Source of the DNA: Bacteroidota bacterium
Lineage (GTDB): Bacteria; Bacteroidota; Bacteroidia; B-17B0; Aurantibacillaceae
DNA: 64,000 nucleotides
Reading direction: 5' to 3'
Assembly (NCBI GenBank): GCA_030684395.1
Contig: JAUXTT010000011.1
Location: 248,001 to 312,000 of the forward strand
Below are positions 1 through 7,381 of this stretch, piece after piece. A model generated the notes under the pieces. The model saw only the letters and a list, made by a program, of their open reading frames with translations. It ran no database searches and was not told the origin of the DNA. The position numbers were made by a program, and so were the translations under genes. Position 1 is the first letter of the stretch. Each line of letters opens with the position of its first letter.

Positions 1-215
1 GGCACATAAATAATATTGAGAGTTATCCTGACAATGAGGTCACGGTGTTTAACCGGGAAGGAAATATTGTTTTTAAAACAAGTGCTTATAAAAATGACTG
101 GGAAGGAACCTTCAACGGGAAAACTTTGTCGGATGGTGCATATTTCTATATAATCAAATTTGAGAAAAGTGACAAAGTATTAAAAGGAGACATTAACATA
201 TTAAGCAACAAATAA
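1..215 (+). CDS. T9SS type B (gliding motility-associated) C-terminal sorting domain, 5'-truncated gene
   Basis: The window opens inside a gene read in frame 3; 71 codons remain before the TAA at 213-215. The peptide contains VTVFNREGNIVF, then DWEGTFNG and GAYFYIIKF, which is the end of the gliding-motility/CHU_C type C-terminal domain that directs Bacteroidota proteins through the type IX secretion system. The two complete type B proteins later in the window carry the same pattern (NIFNRWGQ, WDG, EGTYFY). Only the sorting domain is visible, so the function of the exported protein is unknown. A PorP/SprF homologue follows 14 bp downstream on the same strand; this pairing of a type B cargo gene with a PorP/SprF gene is common in the phylum and suggests co-transcription. 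Confidence 0.85.
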   Translation, partial: HINNIESYPDNEVTVFNREGNIVFKTSAYKNDWEGTFNGKTLSDGAYFYIIKFEKSDKVLKGDINILSNK

Positions 216-229
216 AAAAGATAAAGAAT

Positions 230-1561
230 ATGAAAAATTTATATATATATCTACTAATAATTGTTGCTACCACAGGTTTTAGCCAACAATTACCTTTGTA
301 CTCTCAGTACTATAATAATCCTATGCTGATCAATCCGGGGTTCACTGGGAATTCCGAAAACATTGAAGCTAATGTTATTCACCGCAACCAATGGAAAAAC
401 ATTCCGGGTGCGCCTATAACAAGTGTAATGTCTGTTGACGGAACTACGCTGGATGATAAAGTAGGATTAGGTCTTGTTATTATGGATGATAAAATGGGTT
501 TATTTGCAAGACGGGGGATCTACACTTCCTACTCATACAGAATTCAGGTTGCGACTGACCATTATATCAAACCGGGAATTTCTTTTGGTGTGCAGGATGT
601 GATGATTGATTTTTCAAGAGCAAACATCAGCGACAACAACGATCCGAACTTATACACTAATACACACAGAAAAAGTTCGTTTGATGCCAACTTTGGTGTT
701 GCTTACAAATGGAAGGACCTAAATGCCGGTGTTTCTGTTATGCAATTATTTGGAAACAAATTCAGACTGAATAACGATACAGGTTCTTACTACCGTGCAA
801 CCCAAAAAATCAATATCTACGCATCGTATGTTGTGCCGATCAGTAAAGAATATAAAATTAATGCCCGCCCTTGTATGGCATTGAATATTAATCCACAGGG
901 ACCTTTTCAGGCAGATGTATTTGCCAATTTTGATTATGATGAAATGGTTTATGCGGGATTTGGGTTCAGATCCAATAGTGCTGTTAGTTTTAATTTAGGT
1001 TTTAAATGGAACAAAACCCTACGCATAAGTTACAACTACGATATGGTAGTGGGCAAGCTTAAAGGTTACACAGGTGGCTCTCATGAGATCCTTTTAGGAT
1101 ACTCTTTTGGTAAATCGGGGAAAGGTGAAGAAAAACCAAATGATGCTTATACTTCTAATCAAAACTCATCTGCCGTTGATTCATTACAAAATCAGGTGAA
1201 CAAACTAAAACAGGAAATGCAAGTTGTAAAAGCTGAAATGGATTATCAGAAAAAAGGAAACATTGCAGATCAGGTAAAAGACGACTTGGTGATTCAATAT
1301 GCTAAAGATTACAAAGATTACAATGGAAATGTTCCTGCAAAAGGTTTTTATGTTGTATTAGGTCAGTTTAAAACTTTACCTCAAGCTGAAGCTGATGAAA
1401 AAGAACTCGACAAAGCAGGTATTCACGCGAGCCTTTTATTACATGCGATAAAAGGTTACTTTGTATATTCCCAAATTCTTCAGGACAGAGTTACAGCTGA
1501 CGATGAGCTGAAAAAAGTTCGTTGGAAAAGAATTGACAGTTATGTGCTAGAGCTAAAGTAG
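230..1561 (+). CDS. PorP/SprF family T9SS outer-membrane protein with C-terminal SPOR-like domain
   Basis: A 443-residue protein with a signal peptide (cleavage near residues 18-19, TGFSQ). It has the PorP/SprF opening QLPLYSQYYNNPMLINPGFTG and aromatic, alternating beta strands to about residue 300, as expected for an outer-membrane barrel of the type IX secretion/gliding family. A charged coiled-coil linker follows (about 315-345), then a segment of about 75 residues beginning KGFYVVLGQF that resembles a SPOR peptidoglycan-binding domain. That tail is not part of minimal PorP/SprF proteins and could anchor the barrel to the cell wall. PorP/SprF homologues are thought to help attach or export the type B cargo encoded beside them; here that cargo gene ends just upstream. 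The barrel call is firm; SPOR is inferred from pattern. Confidence 0.88.
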   Translation: MKNLYIYLLIIVATTGFSQQLPLYSQYYNNPMLINPGFTGNSENIEANVIHRNQWKNIPGAPITSVMSVDGTTLDDKVGLGLVIMDDKMGLFARRGIYTSYSYRIQVATDHYIKPGISFGVQDVMIDFSRANISDNNDPNLYTNTHRKSSFDANFGVAYKWKDLNAGVSVMQLFGNKFRLNNDTGSYYRATQKINIYASYVVPISKEYKINARPCMALNINPQGPFQADVFANFDYDEMVYAGFGFRSNSAVSFNLGFKWNKTLRISYNYDMVVGKLKGYTGGSHEILLGYSFGKSGKGEEKPNDAYTSNQNSSAVDSLQNQVNKLKQEMQVVKAEMDYQKKGNIADQVKDDLVIQYAKDYKDYNGNVPAKGFYVVLGQFKTLPQAEADEKELDKAGIHASLLLHAIKGYFVYSQILQDRVTADDELKKVRWKRIDSYVLELK

Positions 1562-1579
1562 ACCGAAAAAGGTCTTTTT
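1560..1579 (+). terminator. Intrinsic terminator after the PorP/SprF gene
   Basis: A 5-bp stem AGACC/GGTCT overlaps the stop codon, has a six-base GAAAAA loop and is followed by a run of five T. It is short but correctly placed between two convergent genes. Confidence 0.6.
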
Positions 1580-1611
1580 ACTCAGAACCTTTTAGTGATA
1601 AGGTTAGCGGG

Positions 1612-3123
1612 TTAATCTAATGCGAATCCTGAATGTTCTTTCAGGATTTGCATAAAAGGTTTTTGTTCAATTTTACTCTCGAGCCAGGCTGTGATATTGA
1701 AATAGTCAAGTACATTGGATTGCAACGGATCTATTTTAATATCATTTTCTATCTGTTTTTGCAGTTGAATAAACATATCTTTACCAGGTTTGGAAGAATT
1801 TAGTTTAATCGCCTTTTTCAAAAATTCCAATACATGCGTAATGGTAGATTGCAAACAATCTTTTTTGCTTAAAAACCGGTAAGCAGATTTAATTCTGTAA
1901 TTCAACAGTTCAGAATTCCCCATTTCATAATGGATCACCAAACTCATTAACTGAGCTATGCAGGTAATATCTGTATTATATTCTACCGTGCTATTGATGA
2001 TCTCATTTATATATTTATTCGCAGCTTTAAAATCCTCTACTCCAAAGTAAATATTTGCCAGGTAAAAATGATAACGTTGCTCCGAGTTAAGATTTCTAGC
2101 AGTAACTGGCATAAGATCACGGGCGGTTTTGTACTGATCAATAATTTTTAGTGCTTTATCAAAATACCCACATGCATTATATATATTAGCCTGCAGGTTG
2201 TATACCATAAAATATTGAAAGGGATTTTCACGCCTTAAAGTTTGCAAACGCTCCAATAACTCGTTGGTGCTTTCAATGGCTTTTACATATTGTTTGTATT
2301 GAAATTCAATAAGTGCTTTGTTGTATAATGTATTGTAATATCCTCCGAAACGGGTATTGATCATCCATGGGTTTTTATTCCACATTTTCAATAGTTCGTT
2401 TACCATGATATAAGCCTTTTCAAAGTCACGCTTGGCAAAATACACAATACCTTTAGAAAGAAAGAAATACAGTTTATGGTGAAAATTATAATTTGAATCA
2501 CTCTCTAATAATTCTTCCTCATGAACGGCTTTAAATTCCTTAGCATTCTCTATATCTTTAATAAAAGAACTCTGATGATGTTTTCCCCTCACCAAAGAAA
2601 ACAATTTTCGGTAATGATAAAACCGTTGCTGAGCAGAAAGTATCCTACGATACTTTGCTATCAATTCCTCTTTATTTAATTGAAAAGCACCGGCATATTT
2701 TACTTTGATTTGAATAACTGTTGCCCACATTTCGTAGAGCTGGCGTTTTGCAACGTCTTCCTCTACTTCGTTCAACAATAAAAGTGCAATCGGGAATAGT
2801 TTTTTTTCGATCATTATTTCTGCCTGAGTAATTTTACTACGCAGGTGTTTTAAGAAATAACGGCTTCTTTCCTCTAAAGCATCTAAAATAAAGTTATAGG
2901 TGTAGTTTTTAAGAAAAGCAAATTTATTGAGTTCCTTAGTAAGTTTAAAGTGTTTCACCAGCACCTCTTCGTTATATTCAGTCTGTTCCTCAATCAACTT
3001 ATACAACGTAACATATTTATTTTCTTCCCCTTTCACGTGAAAGTTAGCAGAGTTCATAATGATCTGCTTTTCACGGGGAGTGAGTACTTTTATTAACTCA
3101 AATATGTTCTCTGATGGTTTCAC
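1612..3123 (-). CDS. Helical TPR-like repeat protein of unknown function
   Basis: A 503-residue protein without signal peptide or membrane segment. It is rich in helix pairs with TPR-like spacing, for example NKALIEFQYKQYVKAIEST, YNACGYFDKALKIIDQY and YLANIYFGVEDFKAANKYI between about residues 265 and 385. The N-terminal 100 residues (LTPREKQIIMNSA and on) are charged and helical and match no enzyme that I recognise. TPR proteins usually serve as scaffolds for protein-protein contacts, but no partner is shown here. It converges with the PorP/SprF gene and lies 42 bp upstream of nothing else on its strand, so it is probably monocistronic or the last gene after the cytochrome gene at 3166-3783. 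The reading frame is long, unique and has normal codon use, so the gene is real. Confidence 0.75.
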   Translation of the reverse strand: MKPSENIFELIKVLTPREKQIIMNSANFHVKGEENKYVTLYKLIEEQTEYNEEVLVKHFKLTKELNKFAFLKNYTYNFILDALEERSRYFLKHLRSKITQAEIMIEKKLFPIALLLLNEVEEDVAKRQLYEMWATVIQIKVKYAGAFQLNKEELIAKYRRILSAQQRFYHYRKLFSLVRGKHHQSSFIKDIENAKEFKAVHEEELLESDSNYNFHHKLYFFLSKGIVYFAKRDFEKAYIMVNELLKMWNKNPWMINTRFGGYYNTLYNKALIEFQYKQYVKAIESTNELLERLQTLRRENPFQYFMVYNLQANIYNACGYFDKALKIIDQYKTARDLMPVTARNLNSEQRYHFYLANIYFGVEDFKAANKYINEIINSTVEYNTDITCIAQLMSLVIHYEMGNSELLNYRIKSAYRFLSKKDCLQSTITHVLEFLKKAIKLNSSKPGKDMFIQLQKQIENDIKIDPLQSNVLDYFNITAWLESKIEQKPFMQILKEHSGFALD

Positions 3124-3165
3124 CGATGCATAAAACAGTTTTTATCCGAAGTAACGGAACACTAA

Positions 3166-3783
3166 TTATTTTCCTTTTACCGAAGTAAGCACATATTCTG
3201 CAATTGCAGCAGCCTGCTCCTGACTTAAAGGTACAGCCTTCATTGTGCCTTTTCCGGTAAGGATAGTTTGTTGAATTGAATCTTTAGGCATTTGTGTAAC
3301 AGAAAGATCCTTCGCTCCGGTCATGCCCAATTTTCCGTCTGAACCATGACACAAAGCACAATTATCGGTATATAAAACCTCTGCATTAATTGTACCTTCA
3401 GGAGTAACCGCCCCTGCACTAACTTTCGCTTTATTTTTAGCAGCAATTTCTGCCAAACCATAAGAAGCTGTGATCATTAACAATGCAAGTGCACCTAATA
3501 TTTTATTCCGTTTTTTAAATCCGATAATTGCAATTGGAATCGACAAAAACACCAAGCCGATTTTAGCGATTAACAACGGTTTGATCTCCGGGATCTGAGT
3601 CAGTAAATAAACACCTGTTGCCAGAAAAACAAAACTCACTATCATTTCAGGCACCTTAAGAGCCTTGGTTAGTTTTGTTAATGCATCTTCTTTGTTACTG
3701 ATCAATAAAATTGTTTTCACAAAATAGATCAGTAAAAAAAGGATAACGGATATTACGTGTATGAGTTTAATTGTTTCAAACAT
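3166..3783 (-). CDS. SirB2-like membrane protein fused to a cytochrome c domain
   Basis: A 205-residue protein. Residues 1-115 hold four hydrophobic helices in the SirB2-like layout (LIHVISVILFLLIYFVKTIL at the start). Residues 130-205 form a small class I cytochrome c with a CALCH haem site (Cys142, Cys145, His146) and a probable axial Met181 in GTMKAVPLS. The haem domain should face the periplasm, anchored in the inner membrane, and probably carries electrons to or from a respiratory partner. The family role of SirB2 is poorly known, so a specific reaction cannot be named. On the minus strand a TACATTTG box at 3803-3810 gives a short leader before the ATG. The fusion is read through without interruption; the stop falls in a normal position after the last cytochrome helix. 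Confidence 0.85.
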   Translation of the reverse strand: MFETIKLIHVISVILFLLIYFVKTILLISNKEDALTKLTKALKVPEMIVSFVFLATGVYLLTQIPEIKPLLIAKIGLVFLSIPIAIIGFKKRNKILGALALLMITASYGLAEIAAKNKAKVSAGAVTPEGTINAEVLYTDNCALCHGSDGKLGMTGAKDLSVTQMPKDSIQQTILTGKGTMKAVPLSQEQAAAIAEYVLTSVKGK

Positions 3784-3889
3784 GGCTTAACTTTTATTCG
3801 TCCAAATGTAACAAAAAACATACAGGAAACATAAAAAATACCCTGAGGAATTCAACAGAAATTGTCAGAAAACACAGTCCAAAAGCCCG

Positions 3890-6800
3890 TTAAACCACAA
3901 TATTGATAATCCTTCCGGGAACAACAATTACTTTTTTAGCAGGTTTTCCTTCCAGATAATTCCCCGTTTGTTCTAAAGCAAGCACTTCCTTTTCCACATC
4001 TTCTTTGCTCAGGCTCAGATCAAATTCAATATTGAAACGAACTTTACCATTGAAAGAAACAGGATAAGAGAACGAACTTTCCTTTACATACTCTTCGTTA
4101 AAAGCAGGAAATGGAGCCCAGGCAATACTTTCCTTGTGCCCCAATTTTTCCCAAAGCTCTTCAGTAATGTGAGGAGCATAAGGAGAAATTAAAACCAATA
4201 ATTGTTCAAGAATTTCTTTTTTAGAACACTTAAGATCCGTTAATTCATTTACACAGATCATAAAACTACTCACCGAAGTATTGAAAGAAAAACGATCGAT
4301 ATCGTCCGTGATCTTTTTAATGGTTTTATGAAGTGATTTTAATTCATCTTTAGTAGGAGCATCAGTTGAAACAATAAATGTATCTCCATTATAAAACAAT
4401 CTCCAGAGTTTTTTCAGGAAGCCGGCAACACCCGTGATACCGTTAGTATTCCAAGGCTTGCTTAGTTCCAATGGACCTAAGAACATTTCGTACAAGCGTA
4501 GGGTGTCGGCACCGAATTTCTCGCAAATTAAGTCTGGAGTAATAACATTGTATTTTGATTTCGACATTTTCTCTACTTCTCTTCCAACAATATATTTCCC
4601 ATCCGATTCTGGAATAACATCATCAATATGTAAAGATTTATATCTGTCTCCATTTTTAAATCGCTCAATATCTAATTCATTTGTAATTGGATCAACATAT
4701 TCTATTTCAACATGAATTGGAATTAATGATGTTAATTCTTTGCTTTGTTCTATTTCAGTGAATCCTTCCGCTTTTAAACTTTCTAAGCGTTCATTTATAA
4801 TTTTATTAAGCAAAGAATCTTCTCCATTTTTCTTAAAATTATCGTAGGAACTTTTTGGAACAATTAGCTTTTCCAATCTAGGAAGCGGGTTTCCTGATCC
4901 TGCCGTATACGGCATTTTCAATCCTACTCCAAACCCATAGGCAAATGCGGAAACACCCTGTATCATCCCTTGATTGATCAACTTCTTAGCCGGTTCATCA
5001 AAAGAAATGTATCCCATATCATGTAAGAACATAGTCCAGAAACGTACATACAATAAATGTCCTGTTGCATGCTCGCTCCCTCCTAAATACAAATCAATTT
5101 GCCCCCAATATTCTGCCGCATTTTTACTTACAAATTCTTTGTCGTTATGAGCATCCATATAACGTAAAAAATACCAGGAGCTTCCCGCCCAGCCCGGCAT
5201 GGTAGTAGTTTCATATTCAAACTCTCCTTTGTACTTCCAGTTATTTGCACGTGCCAAAGGTGGCTCTCCGTCTTCAGTTGGAAGGAATTTATCTACTTCA
5301 GGTAAACGTAATGGAAGTTCTTCGTTAGATAATACATAAGGAATTCCATTCTTGTAATAAACAGGAATTGGTTCACCCCAATAACGTTGTCTTCCAAAAA
5401 CGGCATCACGCAAACGGTAATTTATTTTTCCTTTTCCAAGTTCACGTTTTTCAATTTCTTCGATGATCTTTTTCATGGCAGGTTTTACATCCAAACCATT
5501 TAAAAAATCAGAATTAATCAATTTACCTTCCTTAGCATCGTAAGCTTCAACACTAATATCTCCACCTTCAATTACTTGAGGAATGGGAAGATCAAAATGT
5601 TTTGCGAATTTATAATCACGTCCGTCGTGCGCAGGAACCGCCATAACAGCTCCTGTACCATAGCCTGCTAAAACATAGTCACCTATCCAAACCGGAATTG
5701 AAACACCCGTGAATGGGTGTTCTACATAAGCTCCTGTGAACACACCCGTAATTTTATTTACGTCTGCTTGTCGTTCACGTTCACTTCTGCTTTTTGCAGC
5801 GGTAACATATTCAACAACTGCTTTTTTCTGTTCGGGTGTTGTAATGATATCAACTAATTCGTGCTCGGGTGCAAGTGTAACAAATGAAACTCCGAATACG
5901 GTGTCGGGACGGGTTGTGAATACCTCGATGGTTCGCGCCTCTCCCTCCGCCTCCCTCTCCAAAGGAGAGGGAATCGTTTCCAGTTGCGCTTTGATCGAGA
6001 TAATGACATTGTCTAAATCATTCAGAACTTGTTCATTTGTAAAGCGTATAACCTTAAAGCCCAATTGATTTAGGACTTCTGTTCTCGCTGCATCCTTTTC
6101 TTTTGTATCATCATGAATTTCTCCATCAACTTCAATGATCAACTTTTTATCCAAACAAATAAAATCAGCTATATATGGTCCAATAGGGTGTTGCCTTCTG
6201 AATTTACTTTCCAGTCTTCTATTTCTTACACTTTGCCACAATGCATCTTCTGCTTTTGTTTGTGGCTGCCTGTTTTCTCTTGCATACTTTTTTAGGGCAG
6301 CGTAGATGGTAGGATCCGCTGTCTGCCAGCCGAATCTATCGCTCTTCTCCCTTGGAGAAGGGCTGGGGATGAGGCTGAACCTCAGGCTCGACCCTTCACT
6401 TCTTCCTATCCAATGTCTTTGTGATTCTTTTAAACTATCTGTCCAGTCAATTTTATCCAATCCATCTAATAAACGTTGAGAGTACGCAGTGATACGCATA
6501 CTCCATTGTTTCATTAATTTTCTTTCTACCGGATATCCTCCACGCTCACTTACTCCGTCTTTCACCTCATCGTTTGCAAGTACTGTTCCCATTGCAGGGC
6601 ACCAGTTCACATAGGCTTCACCTAAATAGGCAATACGGAAATTCATCAACACATCGCTGCGCTTTTTCTCATCAAATGTTTTCCAGTCTGCGGGAGTGAA
6701 TGCATGCAATTCCTGTTCAACGTCTCCGGTTAAAATATCATGTGTTAACCCCTTAAAGCCTTCCGTTTCAAAAATGTGGATCAGGGTTTCAATTGCTTCT

Positions 6801-7300
6801 GCTTTGTTGTTACGTGGATTATACCAGCTATTAAATAGTTGAATAAAGATCCATTGTGTCCATTTATAATATTCAGGGTCAGACGTACGAACTTCTCTAT
6901 CCCAGTCAAATGAAAAACCTATTTTATCCAACTGCTCGCGGTAACGTGCAATGTTTTGTTCAGTTGTAACTGCAGGATGCTGGCCTGTTTGAATAGCATA
7001 TTGTTCAGCAGGTAAACCAAATGAATCGTAACCCATTGGATGCAATACATTAAATCCTTTGTGACGTTTGTAGCGCGATACAATATCAGAGGCAATATAT
7101 CCAAGAGGATGTCCAACGTGTAAACCTGCCCCTGAAGGATACGGAAACATATCTAATACATAGTATTTTGGTTTATCAGCCCCGATAGCTATCGGGGTAT
7201 TAGTTGCTTTAAATGTTTTCTCGCCGTTGTTCCATGCAAGATCTTTTCCTGCCCAACGAGCCTGCCATTTCTTTTCTATATCGGTAAAATTGTATTCCAT
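3890..7300 (-). CDS. leuS: Leucyl-tRNA synthetase carrying an in-frame DUF559 nuclease insertion
   Basis: The enzyme charges tRNA-Leu with leucine in the cytoplasm. The class I signatures are intact: HVGH at residues 61-64, KMSKS at about 911-915, and the CP1 editing-domain motifs TTRPDT and [12 protein letters not shown]. At 1136 residues it is longer than the roughly 920-990 usual in the phylum. The excess is mainly at residues 306-453, where an endonuclease-like domain of the DUF559/Vsr type ([15 protein letters not shown], then [12 protein letters not shown]) separates [12 protein letters not shown] from [14 protein letters not shown], which are adjacent in normal LeuRS. A short extra TPIAIG at residues 35-40 is encoded by a perfect palindrome, and an enlarged loop around residues 785-860 contains another. 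The insert near residues 165-210 is normal for Bacteroidota. All frames stay open, so the protein is probably made and active. Confidence 0.97.
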   Translation of the reverse strand: MEYNFTDIEKKWQARWAGKDLAWNNGEKTFKATNTPIAIGADKPKYYVLDMFPYPSGAGLHVGHPLGYIASDIVSRYKRHKGFNVLHPMGYDSFGLPAEQYAIQTGQHPAVTTEQNIARYREQLDKIGFSFDWDREVRTSDPEYYKWTQWIFIQLFNSWYNPRNNKAEAIETLIHIFETEGFKGLTHDILTGDVEQELHAFTPADWKTFDEKKRSDVLMNFRIAYLGEAYVNWCPAMGTVLANDEVKDGVSERGGYPVERKLMKQWSMRITAYSQRLLDGLDKIDWTDSLKESQRHWIGRSEGSSLRFSLIPSPSPREKSDRFGWQTADPTIYAALKKYARENRQPQTKAEDALWQSVRNRRLESKFRRQHPIGPYIADFICLDKKLIIEVDGEIHDDTKEKDAARTEVLNQLGFKVIRFTNEQVLNDLDNVIISIKAQLETIPSPLEREAEGEARTIEVFTTRPDTVFGVSFVTLAPEHELVDIITTPEQKKAVVEYVTAAKSRSERERQADVNKITGVFTGAYVEHPFTGVSIPVWIGDYVLAGYGTGAVMAVPAHDGRDYKFAKHFDLPIPQVIEGGDISVEAYDAKEGKLINSDFLNGLDVKPAMKKIIEEIEKRELGKGKINYRLRDAVFGRQRYWGEPIPVYYKNGIPYVLSNEELPLRLPEVDKFLPTEDGEPPLARANNWKYKGEFEYETTTMPGWAGSSWYFLRYMDAHNDKEFVSKNAAEYWGQIDLYLGGSEHATGHLLYVRFWTMFLHDMGYISFDEPAKKLINQGMIQGVSAFAYGFGVGLKMPYTAGSGNPLPRLEKLIVPKSSYDNFKKNGEDSLLNKIINERLESLKAEGFTEIEQSKELTSLIPIHVEIEYVDPITNELDIERFKNGDRYKSLHIDDVIPESDGKYIVGREVEKMSKSKYNVITPDLICEKFGADTLRLYEMFLGPLELSKPWNTNGITGVAGFLKKLWRLFYNGDTFIVSTDAPTKDELKSLHKTIKKITDDIDRFSFNTSVSSFMICVNELTDLKCSKKEILEQLLVLISPYAPHITEELWEKLGHKESIAWAPFPAFNEEYVKESSFSYPVSFNGKVRFNIEFDLSLSKEDVEKEVLALEQTGNYLEGKPAKKVIVVPGRIINIVV
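4901..4914. repeat. Perfect 14-bp palindrome within an enlarged leuS loop
   Basis: TGCCGTATACGGCA is its own reverse complement. It encodes part of [12 protein letters not shown] (about residues 794-805), within a segment that is longer than in typical Bacteroidota LeuRS between MIQGVSAF and [11 protein letters not shown]. Confidence 0.75.
5952..5972. repeat. Palindrome at the downstream end of the DUF559 insert
   Basis: Perfect 9-bp inverted repeat (TCCCTCTCC, AAA loop, GGAGAGGGA). In the leuS frame it encodes part of [12 protein letters not shown] further CTCCCTCC stretch lies just outside it at 5941-5948. Confidence 0.85.
6344..6384. repeat. Palindromes at the upstream end of the DUF559 insert
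   Basis: A 7-bp inverted repeat CTTCTCC-CTT-GGAGAAG (6344-6360) is followed by a smaller one, TGAGG-CTGAA-CCTCA (6370-6384). The first resembles the palindrome at the other end of the insert in sequence and loop size. It encodes PSPREK in leuS. Confidence 0.8.
7180..7197. repeat. Perfect 18-bp palindrome within the leuS N-terminus
   Basis: CCCCGATAGCTATCGGGG is its own reverse complement. In the leuS frame it supplies TPIAIG (residues 35-40), directly before the conserved [16 protein letters not shown] block, at a place where most LeuRS sequences have a short linker. Confidence 0.85.
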
Positions 7301-7381
7301 ATTATTTTTGTAAGAGCTGCGAATTTACGAATAAAGCGCAGGATTTTTGAGCATTTTTAGAAAATTGTAGTATATTTAAAT

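Larger units (their letters stand above)
5935..6390 (-). mobile_element. Palindrome-bounded DUF559 nuclease element inside leuS
   Basis: Read in the leuS direction, the segment starts at a hairpin with arms CTTCTCC/GGAGAAG (6344-6360), encodes a nuclease-like domain of about 110 residues, and ends at a second hairpin with arms TCCCTCTCC/GGAGAGGGA (5952-5972). The junction peptides are SPSPREKS and SPLEREAEG. Free-standing DUF559 proteins with the same ADFIC...IIEVDG core are widespread in Bacteroidota. The visible acidic residues (E in KAEDALW, D in ADF, E and D in EVDG) are those expected of a PD-(D/E)XK fold. That it moved as a unit is inference; the position inside a conserved gene and the similar palindromes at both ends support it. 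Exact ends and any target duplication cannot be fixed without an uninterrupted relative. Confidence 0.7.

Noticed and set aside
5935-6390. Intein in leuS
   Set aside because: The insert has no Cys/Ser at its first position, no His-Asn before Cys/Ser/Thr at its end, and no splicing-domain blocks. It is a nuclease-like domain only and probably stays in the protein.
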